Below are positions 1 to 7,200 of a stretch of 26,543 nucleotides of DNA, piece after piece. The DNA is taken from contig DATJFH010000321.1 in assembly GCA_035495815.1 (NCBI GenBank), forward strand, positions 1 through 26,543, in the 5' to 3' direction. The notes beneath the pieces were generated by a model. It saw only the letters and a list, made by a program, of their open reading frames with translations. It was not told the origin of the DNA and did not search any database. Both the position numbers and the translations under genes were made by a program. The number at the start of each line of letters is the position of its first letter. The first letter of the stretch is position 1. This stretch comes from DATJFH01 sp035495815 (GTDB lineage Bacteria; Acidobacteriota; Terriglobia; Bryobacterales; Bryobacteraceae).

Positions 1-177
1 GAGAAAGTGCGCCGGCTCATCGACGGTCACACCCACGGTGGAGGCGAGCGCAATCAGACAGGCCAGAAATGCCGCCGTGATGGCGCAGACCGCAAGCCGC
101 TCTAACGCGCCGATCGTGTTTGGCGCAGAGGCAGTCTCTGGTTGTGCAGGTATCGCAGTCGTAGGCGCCGGGCACAT
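1..177 (-). CDS. Probable GT-C (PMT/family 39-like) membrane glycosyltransferase, N-terminal fragment
   Basis: An open frame of 59 codons runs from an ATG at 177 to the window edge, so only the N-terminus is visible. It has a Pro/Ala/Thr-rich cytoplasmic start, a hydrophobic segment at about residues 28-48 (first membrane helix), and then the sequence VDEPAHFL at residues 52-59. A DE(P)xH-type motif in the first extracytoplasmic loop just after helix 1 is typical of polyprenyl-phosphate-sugar-dependent GT-C glycosyltransferases (dolichyl-phosphate-mannose:protein mannosyltransferase and ArnT-like families), where the acidic residue is catalytic. The family call is therefore an inference from about ten residues. 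The gene lies downstream of the secreted protein gene at 247-1350 on the same strand, 69 bases away. The rest of the protein is outside the window. Another multi-helix membrane protein cannot be excluded. Confidence 0.55.
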   Translation of the reverse strand, partial: MCPAPTTAIPAQPETASAPNTIGALERLAVCAITAAFLACLIALASTVGVTVDEPAHFL

Positions 178-222
178 GGGCGAGCCGAGACAACGATTCT
201 AGAGGACGACGGTGGGGTCAAC

Positions 223-242
223 AATACAGGACTTTCTGTATT
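223..242 (-). terminator. Weak AT-rich hairpin after the secreted-protein gene
   Basis: A perfect 7-bp inverted repeat (AATACAG / CTGTATT) with a 6-base loop starts 4 bases beyond the TGA stop of the 247-1350 gene. It could end that transcript before the glycosyltransferase gene. The stem is AT-rich and has no proper U-tract after it on the minus strand, so it is only a candidate. Confidence 0.2.
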
Positions 243-246
243 CAAT

Positions 247-1350
247 TCAATTGGTTCGGAACGGGCTCGGAGAGGGCGGAGGTTTGACTCGATCGAGGAC
301 CAGTTCGTCCTCGCGCTGGAACACGATTTCCCACTCGGAGAAGTTCCGGACGAACAATCGAACCGTCTTTCCGGCCTCGGCGCTGGTTTCCCCCGGACCG
401 GTTCCCAGTACCCAGGGATACCAGTCGTTATAGTCCAGGATCTTGACCGGCGTGCTCCACGAAGCCGGGTTGCTGATGTCCGAAGTTGTTGTTAAGTAGA
501 TGCCTTCCTGTGGCCATCCGGCTGCGCAGCAGGAACGATTCATGAGGATCACGAACTTCTGAAGATAGGTATTCCAGTGTATCGACGGACCCCAGAACGA
601 GTCGGTACTGGAGCCCTGCCACGGCGATATGGCCTGAAACACGGGTGTGACTTGCCCTCCCAGACCAGGTTCGGACCAACGGCCGTTATAGTACTTCCAC
701 ACCTTCCCAACGGGATCCGCAAGGTCGTTGATCGACATACGCATGATCGCCACACCCTGCTCGGAAACGTCCCCGCCATAAGCGCCGGTGAGAAAGTAGA
801 AGTACCGGCCCTCGCGGTCGAGAATCACCGAGAAATCGCCGTGACCGTTGGCAAAGTACCCGTTCTGTGCGGAACAGTCCTTCATGCCGCTCGAACGAAG
901 CACGATGCCGAGGTCGGAAAAGCTGATTCCGCCGTCGTAGGAGACCAGGGCTCCGATCTCCGGGATCGTCAGCTCGGTTCCCGGGCAAACCCCCACTTTT
1001 TCATGGTGATACCAGCCGTAGAGCGTGCCGTCGGCGGCCTGCCATACGGACTCGATCCACATCGGGAAATGGGCAGTGGAATCGATCTGAACCTCCGACG
1101 TCAGCATTCCGTCGTCGATGGTGGTGATCATTGGCCTGCCCGATGAGCTGAAGAAACGAAAGCTCAACCCCTGCCAGAACCCAGCCGTATTCGAATCGAT
1201 TACGAGCGGGATCGAGACGGGCTCCGCCAGGCGGACCTGAAAGCCGTCCTGCGCCATCAAAGCGCGTGGTTCGGCGGTAATAAGAAGGATGCTTGTGTAG
1301 ATTAGACTTCGAAGCTTGCAATACGGCAGATTCTGTACCCGAATTAGCAA
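247..1350 (-). CDS. Secreted Asp-box-like protein of unknown function (paralogue A)
   Basis: A 367-residue exported protein of unknown function. The TTG start at 1350 is preferred because it yields a signal peptide: basic stretch, hydrophobic IYTSILLITA near residues 18-27, and likely cleavage after ALMA near residue 34. The first internal ATG (1257) would remove it. The mature part contains SYDGGISF, close to the Asp-box (S-x-D-x-G-x-x-F/W) of sialidase-like beta-propellers, followed by a region rich in aromatic residues (YFYFLTGAYGG, SFWGPSIHWNTYL). Four cysteines (one after the WYHHE motif, one before the NGYFA motif, and an adjacent pair in RSCC) are shared with the gene at 1468-2544, suggesting disulfides in an extracytoplasmic protein. 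It is a clear divergent paralogue of that gene. A glycan-related role (GH43/sialidase-like fold) is possible, but no catalytic residues can be assigned. Confidence 0.8.
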   Translation of the reverse strand: MLIRVQNLPYCKLRSLIYTSILLITAEPRALMAQDGFQVRLAEPVSIPLVIDSNTAGFWQGLSFRFFSSSGRPMITTIDDGMLTSEVQIDSTAHFPMWIESVWQAADGTLYGWYHHEKVGVCPGTELTIPEIGALVSYDGGISFSDLGIVLRSSGMKDCSAQNGYFANGHGDFSVILDREGRYFYFLTGAYGGDVSEQGVAIMRMSINDLADPVGKVWKYYNGRWSEPGLGGQVTPVFQAISPWQGSSTDSFWGPSIHWNTYLQKFVILMNRSCCAAGWPQEGIYLTTTSDISNPASWSTPVKILDYNDWYPWVLGTGPGETSAEAGKTVRLFVRNFSEWEIVFQREDELVLDRVKPPPSPSPFRTN

Positions 1351-1402
1351 ACACAGCTCGAAACCGGATGGCCTTCCCCAGACGGATTTCTTGACGATGT
1401 TT

Positions 1403-1448
1403 TACAATTCACCGCTGCCGCCGGGTAGCCGAACCGGGCGCGGCAGCG
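1403..1448 (+). promoter_or_regulatory. Candidate -10 box and GC-rich leader hairpin upstream of paralogue B
   Basis: In the 117-base gap between the divergent paralogues, TACAAT at 1403-1408 resembles a -10 element, although no convincing -35 is seen 16-18 bases upstream. Directly after it a perfect 9-bp inverted repeat (CGCTGCCGC at 1413-1421, GCGGCAGCG at 1440-1448) encloses an 18-base loop. If transcription starts near 1415, the mRNA of the plus-strand gene would begin with this strong hairpin, about 20 bases before its GTG start. Such a 5' stem could stabilise the message or gate translation. This is inference. Confidence 0.3.
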
Positions 1449-1467
1449 TCTTCACAGACAGGGTCTC

Positions 1468-2544
1468 GTGAACGCTCCATCTTTTGTTCTCATTACAGTC
1501 CTGTGCTTATGGACAAGCCCGCCCGGTCAGGGGCAAGTCACGGTTATCCAGCCTACGTATGAGATAACTTATCCGGCGCCGACCGTGGACGGGAACAGTC
1601 CCGCCTTCTGGGAAGACGGCAGAATGAAGGTCTTTACCTCCACCGGGTTTCCCGTTTCCATGAGCGGTAACAGCCTCTTTGACCTGTGGATGGATGAAGA
1701 TCCGGCGGTGACGCCGGATTCCCATTACCCCCTTTGGATCGAGGCCGTCTGGCGTGACCAGGATGGGCGTGTCTACGGCTGGTATCATCACGAGCCGCCC
1801 GGGCTCTGCGGAGGAAAGCTGTCAGCGCCGCAAATCGGCGCGGTGGTGTCTTCCGACGGCGGCCGCACGTTTCAGGATCTCGGCATCGTCCTGGCCTCGG
1901 GCGATCCCATCAACTGCTCGGCGCGCAATGGATATTTTGCCGGCGGCCACGGGGACTTTTCCGTGATCCTCGACCAGGAGCGGCGATACTTTTATTTCCT
2001 GTTCACCAACTACGGAGGACCGCCCGAGCAACAGGGCGTGGCCCTCGCGAGGATGGAATTCGAAGGCCGCGAACGCCCGCTGGGCCGCGTAACCAAGTTC
2101 TATCAGGGCAGCTGGAACGAGCCTGGCATCGGCGGAGCCATGACTCCCGTCTTGCCGGCCAGAACTGCGTGGGAGCGCTCCGATACGGACTCGTTTTGGG
2201 GTCCGGCGGTGCACTGGAATACTTATCTCCGGCGTTACGTGGTCGTGTTGAACCGGTCCTGCTGTAGCGCCAACTGGCCCCAGGAAGGCATCTACATCAG
2301 TTTCGCCACGGACTTGGCAGACGTTTCCAGTTGGACCGCGCCTGCCCGGATCCTCAACGCCAGGGACATCGGCTTTGCACCCGGCTATTATCCTCAGGTT
2401 TTTGGAACCAGGCCCGGCGAGACGGACTCGCTGGCCGGCCAGTCGGCGCGGCTGTTTGTGAAAGGCGTCTCCAAGTGGCAGATTTCGTTCTCTCTTCCGG
2501 AGCCGGATTCGCCGGCTCCGGTGGAACTGCCGCAAGACCGTTAA
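1468..2544 (+). CDS. Secreted Asp-box-like protein of unknown function (paralogue B)
   Basis: A 358-residue exported protein, paralogous along its whole length to the minus-strand gene at 247-1350. The GTG start at 1468 follows an AGGG Shine-Dalgarno-like stretch and gives a short signal peptide (hydrophobic FVLITVLCLW at residues 6-15, cleavage probably near residue 22). Conserved blocks shared by both copies include WIEAVW at 90-95, GWYHHE at 104-109, the Asp-box-like SSDGGRTF at 128-135, GHGDFSVILD at 160-169, DSFWGP at 241-246, NRSCC at 262-266 and PQEGIY at 271-276. Cysteines 114, 150, 265 and 266 are conserved, which suits disulfide bonding outside the cytoplasm. The stop lies only 4 bases from the convergent ftsZ stop. 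Function unknown; a propeller-type carbohydrate-binding or hydrolysing protein is the best guess. Confidence 0.82.
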   Translation: MNAPSFVLITVLCLWTSPPGQGQVTVIQPTYEITYPAPTVDGNSPAFWEDGRMKVFTSTGFPVSMSGNSLFDLWMDEDPAVTPDSHYPLWIEAVWRDQDGRVYGWYHHEPPGLCGGKLSAPQIGAVVSSDGGRTFQDLGIVLASGDPINCSARNGYFAGGHGDFSVILDQERRYFYFLFTNYGGPPEQQGVALARMEFEGRERPLGRVTKFYQGSWNEPGIGGAMTPVLPARTAWERSDTDSFWGPAVHWNTYLRRYVVVLNRSCCSANWPQEGIYISFATDLADVSSWTAPARILNARDIGFAPGYYPQVFGTRPGETDSLAGQSARLFVKGVSKWQISFSLPEPDSPAPVELPQDR

Positions 2545-2548
2545 CCGC

Positions 2549-3769
2549 TCAGTTGAGCAGTTTGCCCTGCCTCAAATAAGCCGGTGTGTCCAGATCGTCG
2601 GCGTCGAAACCATTCGGCTGTTTCGGCGGCAACGGTCTCGAGGGGGCGGCGTGCACGGGCGGCGCAGGCTCCGGCTCCATCTCCTCGATGTACTCCGGTT
2701 CGGGGATTTCGACCGGCGGGGGCGGCGGAGCGGCGGCCGCCGGACGCGTCTCCACGAAGGCTTGCGGACGCCGCGGCTTCGGTTCGTTCTCCGGCTGGAA
2801 TCCGGTGGCGATCACCGTAATCTTGACCGAATCCTCCAGCGCTTCGTTCAGGATCACCCCGAAATTGATCATCACGTCTTCGCAATCCGCGGCTTCGCGG
2901 ATGATCGAGCACGCTTCGTTCACTTCGTGCAGGCCCAGGCGGCTCGATCCGGTGATATTGATCAGGACACCGCGCGATCCGCGGATCCGGGAGTCTTCGA
3001 GCAGCGGGGAATTGATGGCCTGCTTGGCCGCTTCGACGGCGGCGTTCTCGCCCTTCGCCGTGGCCGTCCCCATCATGGCGTAGCCCATGCCGGACATGGT
3101 GGCCTTGATGTCCGAAAAATCGCGGTTGATCATGCCCGGCGTGACGATGATGTCGCTGATGCCCTGCACGGCCTGCCGCAGCAGATCGTCGGCGATGCGG
3201 AACGATTCGAAGAAGCCCGCGCCGCGCGGCACCAGCGCCAGCAGCCGGTCGTTGGGGATGGCAATCACGGTGTCCACCGTGGCAGCCAGTTCGGCCAGCC
3301 CGTTGTCGGCCTGCTGCATCCTCTTTTTGCCTTCGAAGCCGAACGGCTTGGTGACCACGGCCACGGTCAGCGCGCCCAGCTCCTTGGCCAGCGACGCGAT
3401 CACCGGCGCGGCGCCCGTACCCGTTCCGCCGCCCAGGCCGGCGGTGACGAACACCATGTCTGTGCCTTCCAGAATTTCCAGAATCCGCTCGGTATCCTCG
3501 AGCGCGGCGCGCCGCCCGACGGACGGGTCCGAGCCGGCCCCGAGGCCGTTGGTAATTTTCGACCCGATGTGCAGCTTGTTCGGCGCCGGTGAAGAGTTCA
3601 GCGCCTGCAGATCGGTGTTGATGACGTGGAACTCCACGCCTTCGAGGCCCTCGTCGATCATACGGGCCACCGCGTTTGAGCCGCCGCCTCCTACTCCCAC
3701 CACCTTGATGCGCGCGCCTCGGAATTCGTCCTGTATCTCGTACTTCAAATCCGCGTCCAGCAAGCTCAT
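2549..3769 (-). CDS. ftsZ: Cell division protein FtsZ
   Basis: The tubulin-like GTPase that polymerises into the Z-ring and recruits the divisome. The product is 406 residues. The start ATG at 3769 is preceded by AAAGGAGA with good spacing and begins MSLLDADLKYE. The open frame continues upstream through ftsA but that part is not FtsZ. Visible motifs: glycine-rich GVGGGGSNAV near 25-34, the tubulin signature GGGTGTG at 113-119, the T7 synergy loop N215-x-D-F-x-D220 that completes the GTPase site of the next subunit, a Pro/Glu-rich disordered linker at about 327-392, and a C-terminal peptide DTPAYLRQ (394-401) that should bind FtsA. It is the last gene of the dcw operon, 14 bases after ftsA. 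No terminator hairpin is visible between its stop and the convergent neighbour 4 bases away. Confidence 0.98.
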   Translation of the reverse strand: MSLLDADLKYEIQDEFRGARIKVVGVGGGGSNAVARMIDEGLEGVEFHVINTDLQALNSSPAPNKLHIGSKITNGLGAGSDPSVGRRAALEDTERILEILEGTDMVFVTAGLGGGTGTGAAPVIASLAKELGALTVAVVTKPFGFEGKKRMQQADNGLAELAATVDTVIAIPNDRLLALVPRGAGFFESFRIADDLLRQAVQGISDIIVTPGMINRDFSDIKATMSGMGYAMMGTATAKGENAAVEAAKQAINSPLLEDSRIRGSRGVLINITGSSRLGLHEVNEACSIIREAADCEDVMINFGVILNEALEDSVKITVIATGFQPENEPKPRRPQAFVETRPAAAAPPPPPVEIPEPEYIEEMEPEPAPPVHAAPSRPLPPKQPNGFDADDLDTPAYLRQGKLLN

Positions 3770-3783
3770 GAATCTCCTTTCCG

Positions 3784-4983
3784 CTACCGCAACATTCGTC
3801 CCAGGAACCCCACGGCGCGCTGCTGCGCTTCGTTGCGCGCCTTCAGCTTCGCCGAAAACATCATCAATCCCGCCACCGTCGCCCACACCGGATCGTCGAT
3901 TTCGTCCGGCCAATCCTGAATTCCGAGCGCCAGGCCGTTGCGCGCGTTGCAGTTCAGGACGCGCTCGGCCATGTCGCACATGCCGTTCAGGCGCGACCCG
4001 CCGCCGCACAGCACGATGCCTCCCATCAGCGCCTGGTCCATTCCCACCCGCGCCAGTTCCCTGCGCACCAGGCGGAAAAGCTCCTCCGCCCGCGCTTCCA
4101 GAATGTTATTCAACAGCCGGCGTGGCGCTTCCCGCGCGCCGCGATCCTCCGAAGACGGAACCTCGATCAGGGTATGATCGCCGGTCAGCCCCAGCACGGC
4201 GCATCCGTACTCTTCCTTCAGCCGCACCCCGTCCTCGTACGTGGTGCAGAGCCCGCGAGCCACGTCGCGCGTAAAGTGGTCGCCGCAGATCGGAATGCTC
4301 GACGCCAGCTGCAGCGACTCTCCGTAGTAAACCGCCAGCTCGCTCGAGTGCACCCCGATATCCAGCAGCGCGATGCCTTCGCGGCGCTCATCGGGCAGGA
4401 TGGCGGCGTAACAGGCCGCCAGACCCTCGTGCACGGTCTCTTCCGCCGCCAGGTGAGCCTGGTTCATGGCGGTGACCAGGCAATCGTGCTCCTGCGTCGA
4501 CGCCGTGATCAGGTGCATGTTGGCCTCTACCCGTGAGGCGACCATGCCGCGCGGGTCCCGGTGGCCCGGGTGATCGTCCACCACGAAGTCCTGCAGCAAA
4601 GCCTGCAGCAGCATGCGATCCTCGTGAAGCTGTACGCGGGACGCGTGGTCGATGACGCGGGCGACGTCCCGAGCCTCGATCTCCCGCTTTCGCCCCACTT
4701 CGATCGCCGCCCGGCTGTTGGCCCCGCGGACCGTCGGACCGCCCATGCCGGCCACCGCCGATTCCACCGTCACCTGCGCCATCGCCTCGGCCTCGCGTAC
4801 CGCGCGCAGAATCGAGTCCGAAGCCGCGCGCTGGTCGGCAATCCGGCCCTTGACCCAGCCCTCCGATTCCGACTCCCCGAGTCCGATCAGCCGCAATCCC
4901 GACGGCTCCAGAACTCCGATCGCGAATCGGGTTCGAAGACTCCCGGCGTCCAGCCCGACTGCATAAACAGGTTTTCCTTCCAT
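3784..4983 (-). CDS. ftsA: Cell division protein FtsA
   Basis: The actin-like ATPase that tethers FtsZ filaments to the inner membrane and signals to the divisome. It has 399 residues, usual for the family. The N-terminal phosphate-1 motif is VGLDAGS (9-15), the adenosine-binding motif is GGIVLCGGGSRLNG (321-334), and the C-terminal RAVGFLGRMLR (389-399) is a short amphipathic helix that fits the FtsA membrane-targeting sequence. The phosphate-2 loop, usually DIGGGTTD-like, reads LLDIGVHSSELAVY (206-219), so its Gly/Thr core is replaced. The ATG at 4983 lies 5 bases after the ftsQ stop. A weak AAAGAAG ribosome site overlaps this junction. FtsZ follows directly, the usual ftsQ-ftsA-ftsZ order. 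Confidence 0.95.
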   Translation of the reverse strand: MEGKPVYAVGLDAGSLRTRFAIGVLEPSGLRLIGLGESESEGWVKGRIADQRAASDSILRAVREAEAMAQVTVESAVAGMGGPTVRGANSRAAIEVGRKREIEARDVARVIDHASRVQLHEDRMLLQALLQDFVVDDHPGHRDPRGMVASRVEANMHLITASTQEHDCLVTAMNQAHLAAEETVHEGLAACYAAILPDERREGIALLDIGVHSSELAVYYGESLQLASSIPICGDHFTRDVARGLCTTYEDGVRLKEEYGCAVLGLTGDHTLIEVPSSEDRGAREAPRRLLNNILEARAEELFRLVRRELARVGMDQALMGGIVLCGGGSRLNGMCDMAERVLNCNARNGLALGIQDWPDEIDDPVWATVAGLMMFSAKLKARNEAQQRAVGFLGRMLR

Positions 4984-4988
4984 CTTCT

Positions 4989-5792
4989 TTACTGTTCCCT
5001 GGTCGTAATCCGGTCATCCAGCCGCAGGTCGAACGAGGACGACCCGCCGGATTTCCTGCTGATCTCGGCGTAATTGTCGAGAAAATCCTGTACTCGCTCC
5101 TTGAAGTTGCGATCCCCGATGCTCAGGTCGATTGCTTTTCCCTGAATTCCCAGGCTGACCCGCACATTGTCCTGGACGCTCACGTCCACCTCGGACAGCC
5201 GCTTTCCCAATTCCCCCAGTTCGCTCATCAGCCGCATATAGCTCCGTACTCTTTCGGCCCGCTGCAGTTCGGTCTGGCTCTCGGAAACGCCGGACAGAAT
5301 CGGCGAGGAGAAATCCAGTTTCTGCGGCCGGTCGAGAAGCACGCCGTATGCGTCGATCAAGGCCAGCCGGGCATTCTGATTGCGGACGCCCGGCGGCGTC
5401 AGATTGACGTAGGCTACCGGCGTCCGCTCCCAGACCCGAACAATCAGCCGGTTCGGCCACACGCGCGAGACCGATGCCCGCTCGATCCAATCGACGGCCA
5501 TTAGCTTCCGCCGCCGCTCGTCGATCGGGATGCTGAAAATATTCTTGCCGAAATCGGATTCGAAGACGCGCGCGACCCGCCAGCGCGAGGCGTGGTTCAG
5601 GCCGAGAACGGTGAAATCCCGGCCATTCATGGTGACGCCGGCGTCGCGGTCCAGGACGAAGTGCGGATCGGACTTGGCCAGCCGGGTCAGTGCGCGCGCG
5701 CCGATCGCGGTCGCCGCGGTCAGCGCCGTCCACATCCCGGCCCGCAGCCACAAGCGCCAGTTCCATTGCGCAATCCGAATCGTTTTCGCCAT
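4989..5792 (-). CDS. ftsQ: Cell division protein FtsQ (POTRA-domain divisome protein)
   Basis: A bitopic inner-membrane protein that bridges early and late divisome proteins. It has 267 residues from the ATG at 5792, which overlaps the murC stop (TGATG) and follows a strong AGGAGG. The frame stays open far upstream inside murC, but that region is murC read in another frame. The layout is a short cytoplasmic tail, one membrane helix at about residues 17-36, then a POTRA-like domain at about 60-140 (LGLNHASRWRVARVFESD, then the two-residue-spaced strands of RLIVRVWERTPVAYV), then the FtsQ beta domain. Sequence conservation in FtsQ is low, so the call relies on this architecture and on its position between murC and ftsA. 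Confidence 0.9.
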   Translation of the reverse strand: MAKTIRIAQWNWRLWLRAGMWTALTAATAIGARALTRLAKSDPHFVLDRDAGVTMNGRDFTVLGLNHASRWRVARVFESDFGKNIFSIPIDERRRKLMAVDWIERASVSRVWPNRLIVRVWERTPVAYVNLTPPGVRNQNARLALIDAYGVLLDRPQKLDFSSPILSGVSESQTELQRAERVRSYMRLMSELGELGKRLSEVDVSVQDNVRVSLGIQGKAIDLSIGDRNFKERVQDFLDNYAEISRKSGGSSSFDLRLDDRITTREQ

Positions 5793-7171
5793 CAGCCCGC
5801 CTCCTGGAGCGCTTTCAGGATCCGGTCGCCGGCCTGTGAGACGCTGCCCGCGCCAAGGGTCAGGACCACATCGCCTTCCCGCGCCGCTTGCACGATGGCG
5901 TCGATTCCGTTCTCCATCGAACCCACGTATTCGACCGAGCGGTGTCCGAAGCCGCGCGCGCGCCCGGCCAGGACCTCGGCCGTCACCCCTGCGATCGGCT
6001 TTTCCGAGGCGGCGTAAATATCCATCAGGTAGAGCTTGTCGGATTGGTTGAAAGCGGCCGCGAATTCGTCCATCAGGAACTGCGTGCGCGTGTAGCGGTG
6101 CGGCTGAAACAGCACCAGGATGCGGCCGTATCCGCCGAGCCGCGCCGATTCTAACGTGGCCCGGATCTCGGTGGGATGGTGGCCGTAATCGTCGACTACG
6201 GTTACGCCGCGCTCGGAGCCCCGAATCTGAAATCGCCGGTCCACTCCGTTGAAGCCCGCCAGCGACTCGCGAATCGCGTCCGGCTTCTGGTCCAGCTCGA
6301 GCGCCACGGCGACGGCGGCAGTGGCGTTGAGGACGTTGTGCGCGCCCGGCACTCCCAGGCAGAACCGGCCCAGATCCACGCCCCGCTGCCGCAGACGGAA
6401 GCTGCTCGACGCGCGCTCGCAAACCGCCTCGGAGATTACCAGGTCCGCCTGCGCGCTCGAGCCGTACGTGATCGTGCGGCGCTTGACGCGCGGCAGGATG
6501 CTTTGCACGTTGGCGTCGTCCAGGCAGAGGATGGCCGCGCCGTAGAAAGGGACCTTGTTTACGAACTCGACGAAGGAGGCCCGGATATCGTCGAGCGAGC
6601 TGTAGCAGTCCAGGTGCTCCCGGTCGATATTGGTGACCACGGCCACGATCGGCGCCAGCTTCAGGAACGAGCGGTCGCTCTCGTCCGATTCCACCACCAG
6701 GAAATCGCTGTGGCCGACACGCGCGTTCGACCCGCCCATCGAGCCCACCCGGCCGCCGACCACTACCGTCGGATCGAGTCCGACGCCATTCAGAATCGTG
6801 GCCGCCATGGAGGTGGTGGTGGTCTTGCCGTGGCTGCCGGCCACCGCGATCCCGAACTTCAACCGCATCAGCTCGGCCAGCAGCTCGCCCCGCGGGATCA
6901 CCGGAATCTGCAGCCGGCGCGCTTCCTGCACCTCGGGATTCTGCTCGTCCACCGCCGAGCTGACCACCAGCGCCTTGGCCCCGAGCACGTTCGACGCCGC
7001 GTGGCCTTCGAAGATTTTGGCGCCCATGCCGGCCAGCCGCTCGGTGATCGGCGTGGATTTCAGGTCCGAGCCGCTGATCTTGTAGCCGAGGTTCAGCAGC
7101 ACTTCGGCGATCCCGCTCATGCCGATTCCGCCGATACCGGTGAAGTGGAGATGTTGTGGCCTAAAAAACAT
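5792..7171 (-). CDS. murC: UDP-N-acetylmuramate--L-alanine ligase MurC
   Basis: Adds L-alanine to UDP-MurNAc with ATP, the first amino-acid step of peptidoglycan precursor synthesis in the cytoplasm. From the ATG at 7171 the product has 459 residues and starts directly with the Rossmann motif HFTGIGGIGMSGIAEVLL (9-26), as MurC proteins usually do. The ATP-binding P-loop is AGSHGKTTTT (111-120). Later blocks are ESDESD, NIDREHLDCY and DDYGHHPTEI, typical of MurC. A TTG at 7204 overlapping the murG stop (TTGA) would add 11 residues. Both starts are possible; the ATG has an AAGGA only about 2 bases away, while the TTG allows translational coupling to murG. murB, often the next gene in other dcw clusters, is absent; ftsQ follows instead. 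Confidence 0.96.
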   Translation of the reverse strand: MFFRPQHLHFTGIGGIGMSGIAEVLLNLGYKISGSDLKSTPITERLAGMGAKIFEGHAASNVLGAKALVVSSAVDEQNPEVQEARRLQIPVIPRGELLAELMRLKFGIAVAGSHGKTTTTSMAATILNGVGLDPTVVVGGRVGSMGGSNARVGHSDFLVVESDESDRSFLKLAPIVAVVTNIDREHLDCYSSLDDIRASFVEFVNKVPFYGAAILCLDDANVQSILPRVKRRTITYGSSAQADLVISEAVCERASSSFRLRQRGVDLGRFCLGVPGAHNVLNATAAVAVALELDQKPDAIRESLAGFNGVDRRFQIRGSERGVTVVDDYGHHPTEIRATLESARLGGYGRILVLFQPHRYTRTQFLMDEFAAAFNQSDKLYLMDIYAASEKPIAGVTAEVLAGRARGFGHRSVEYVGSMENGIDAIVQAAREGDVVLTLGAGSVSQAGDRILKALQEAG

Positions 7172-7200
7172 TTCCTTCGTGTATTGTTCCGGGTTTCCGG

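Noticed and set aside
5793..6422. In-frame upstream extension of ftsQ
   Set aside because: It is murC out of frame and Arg-rich; the ATG at 5792 has a strong AGGAGG and gives a normal FtsQ.
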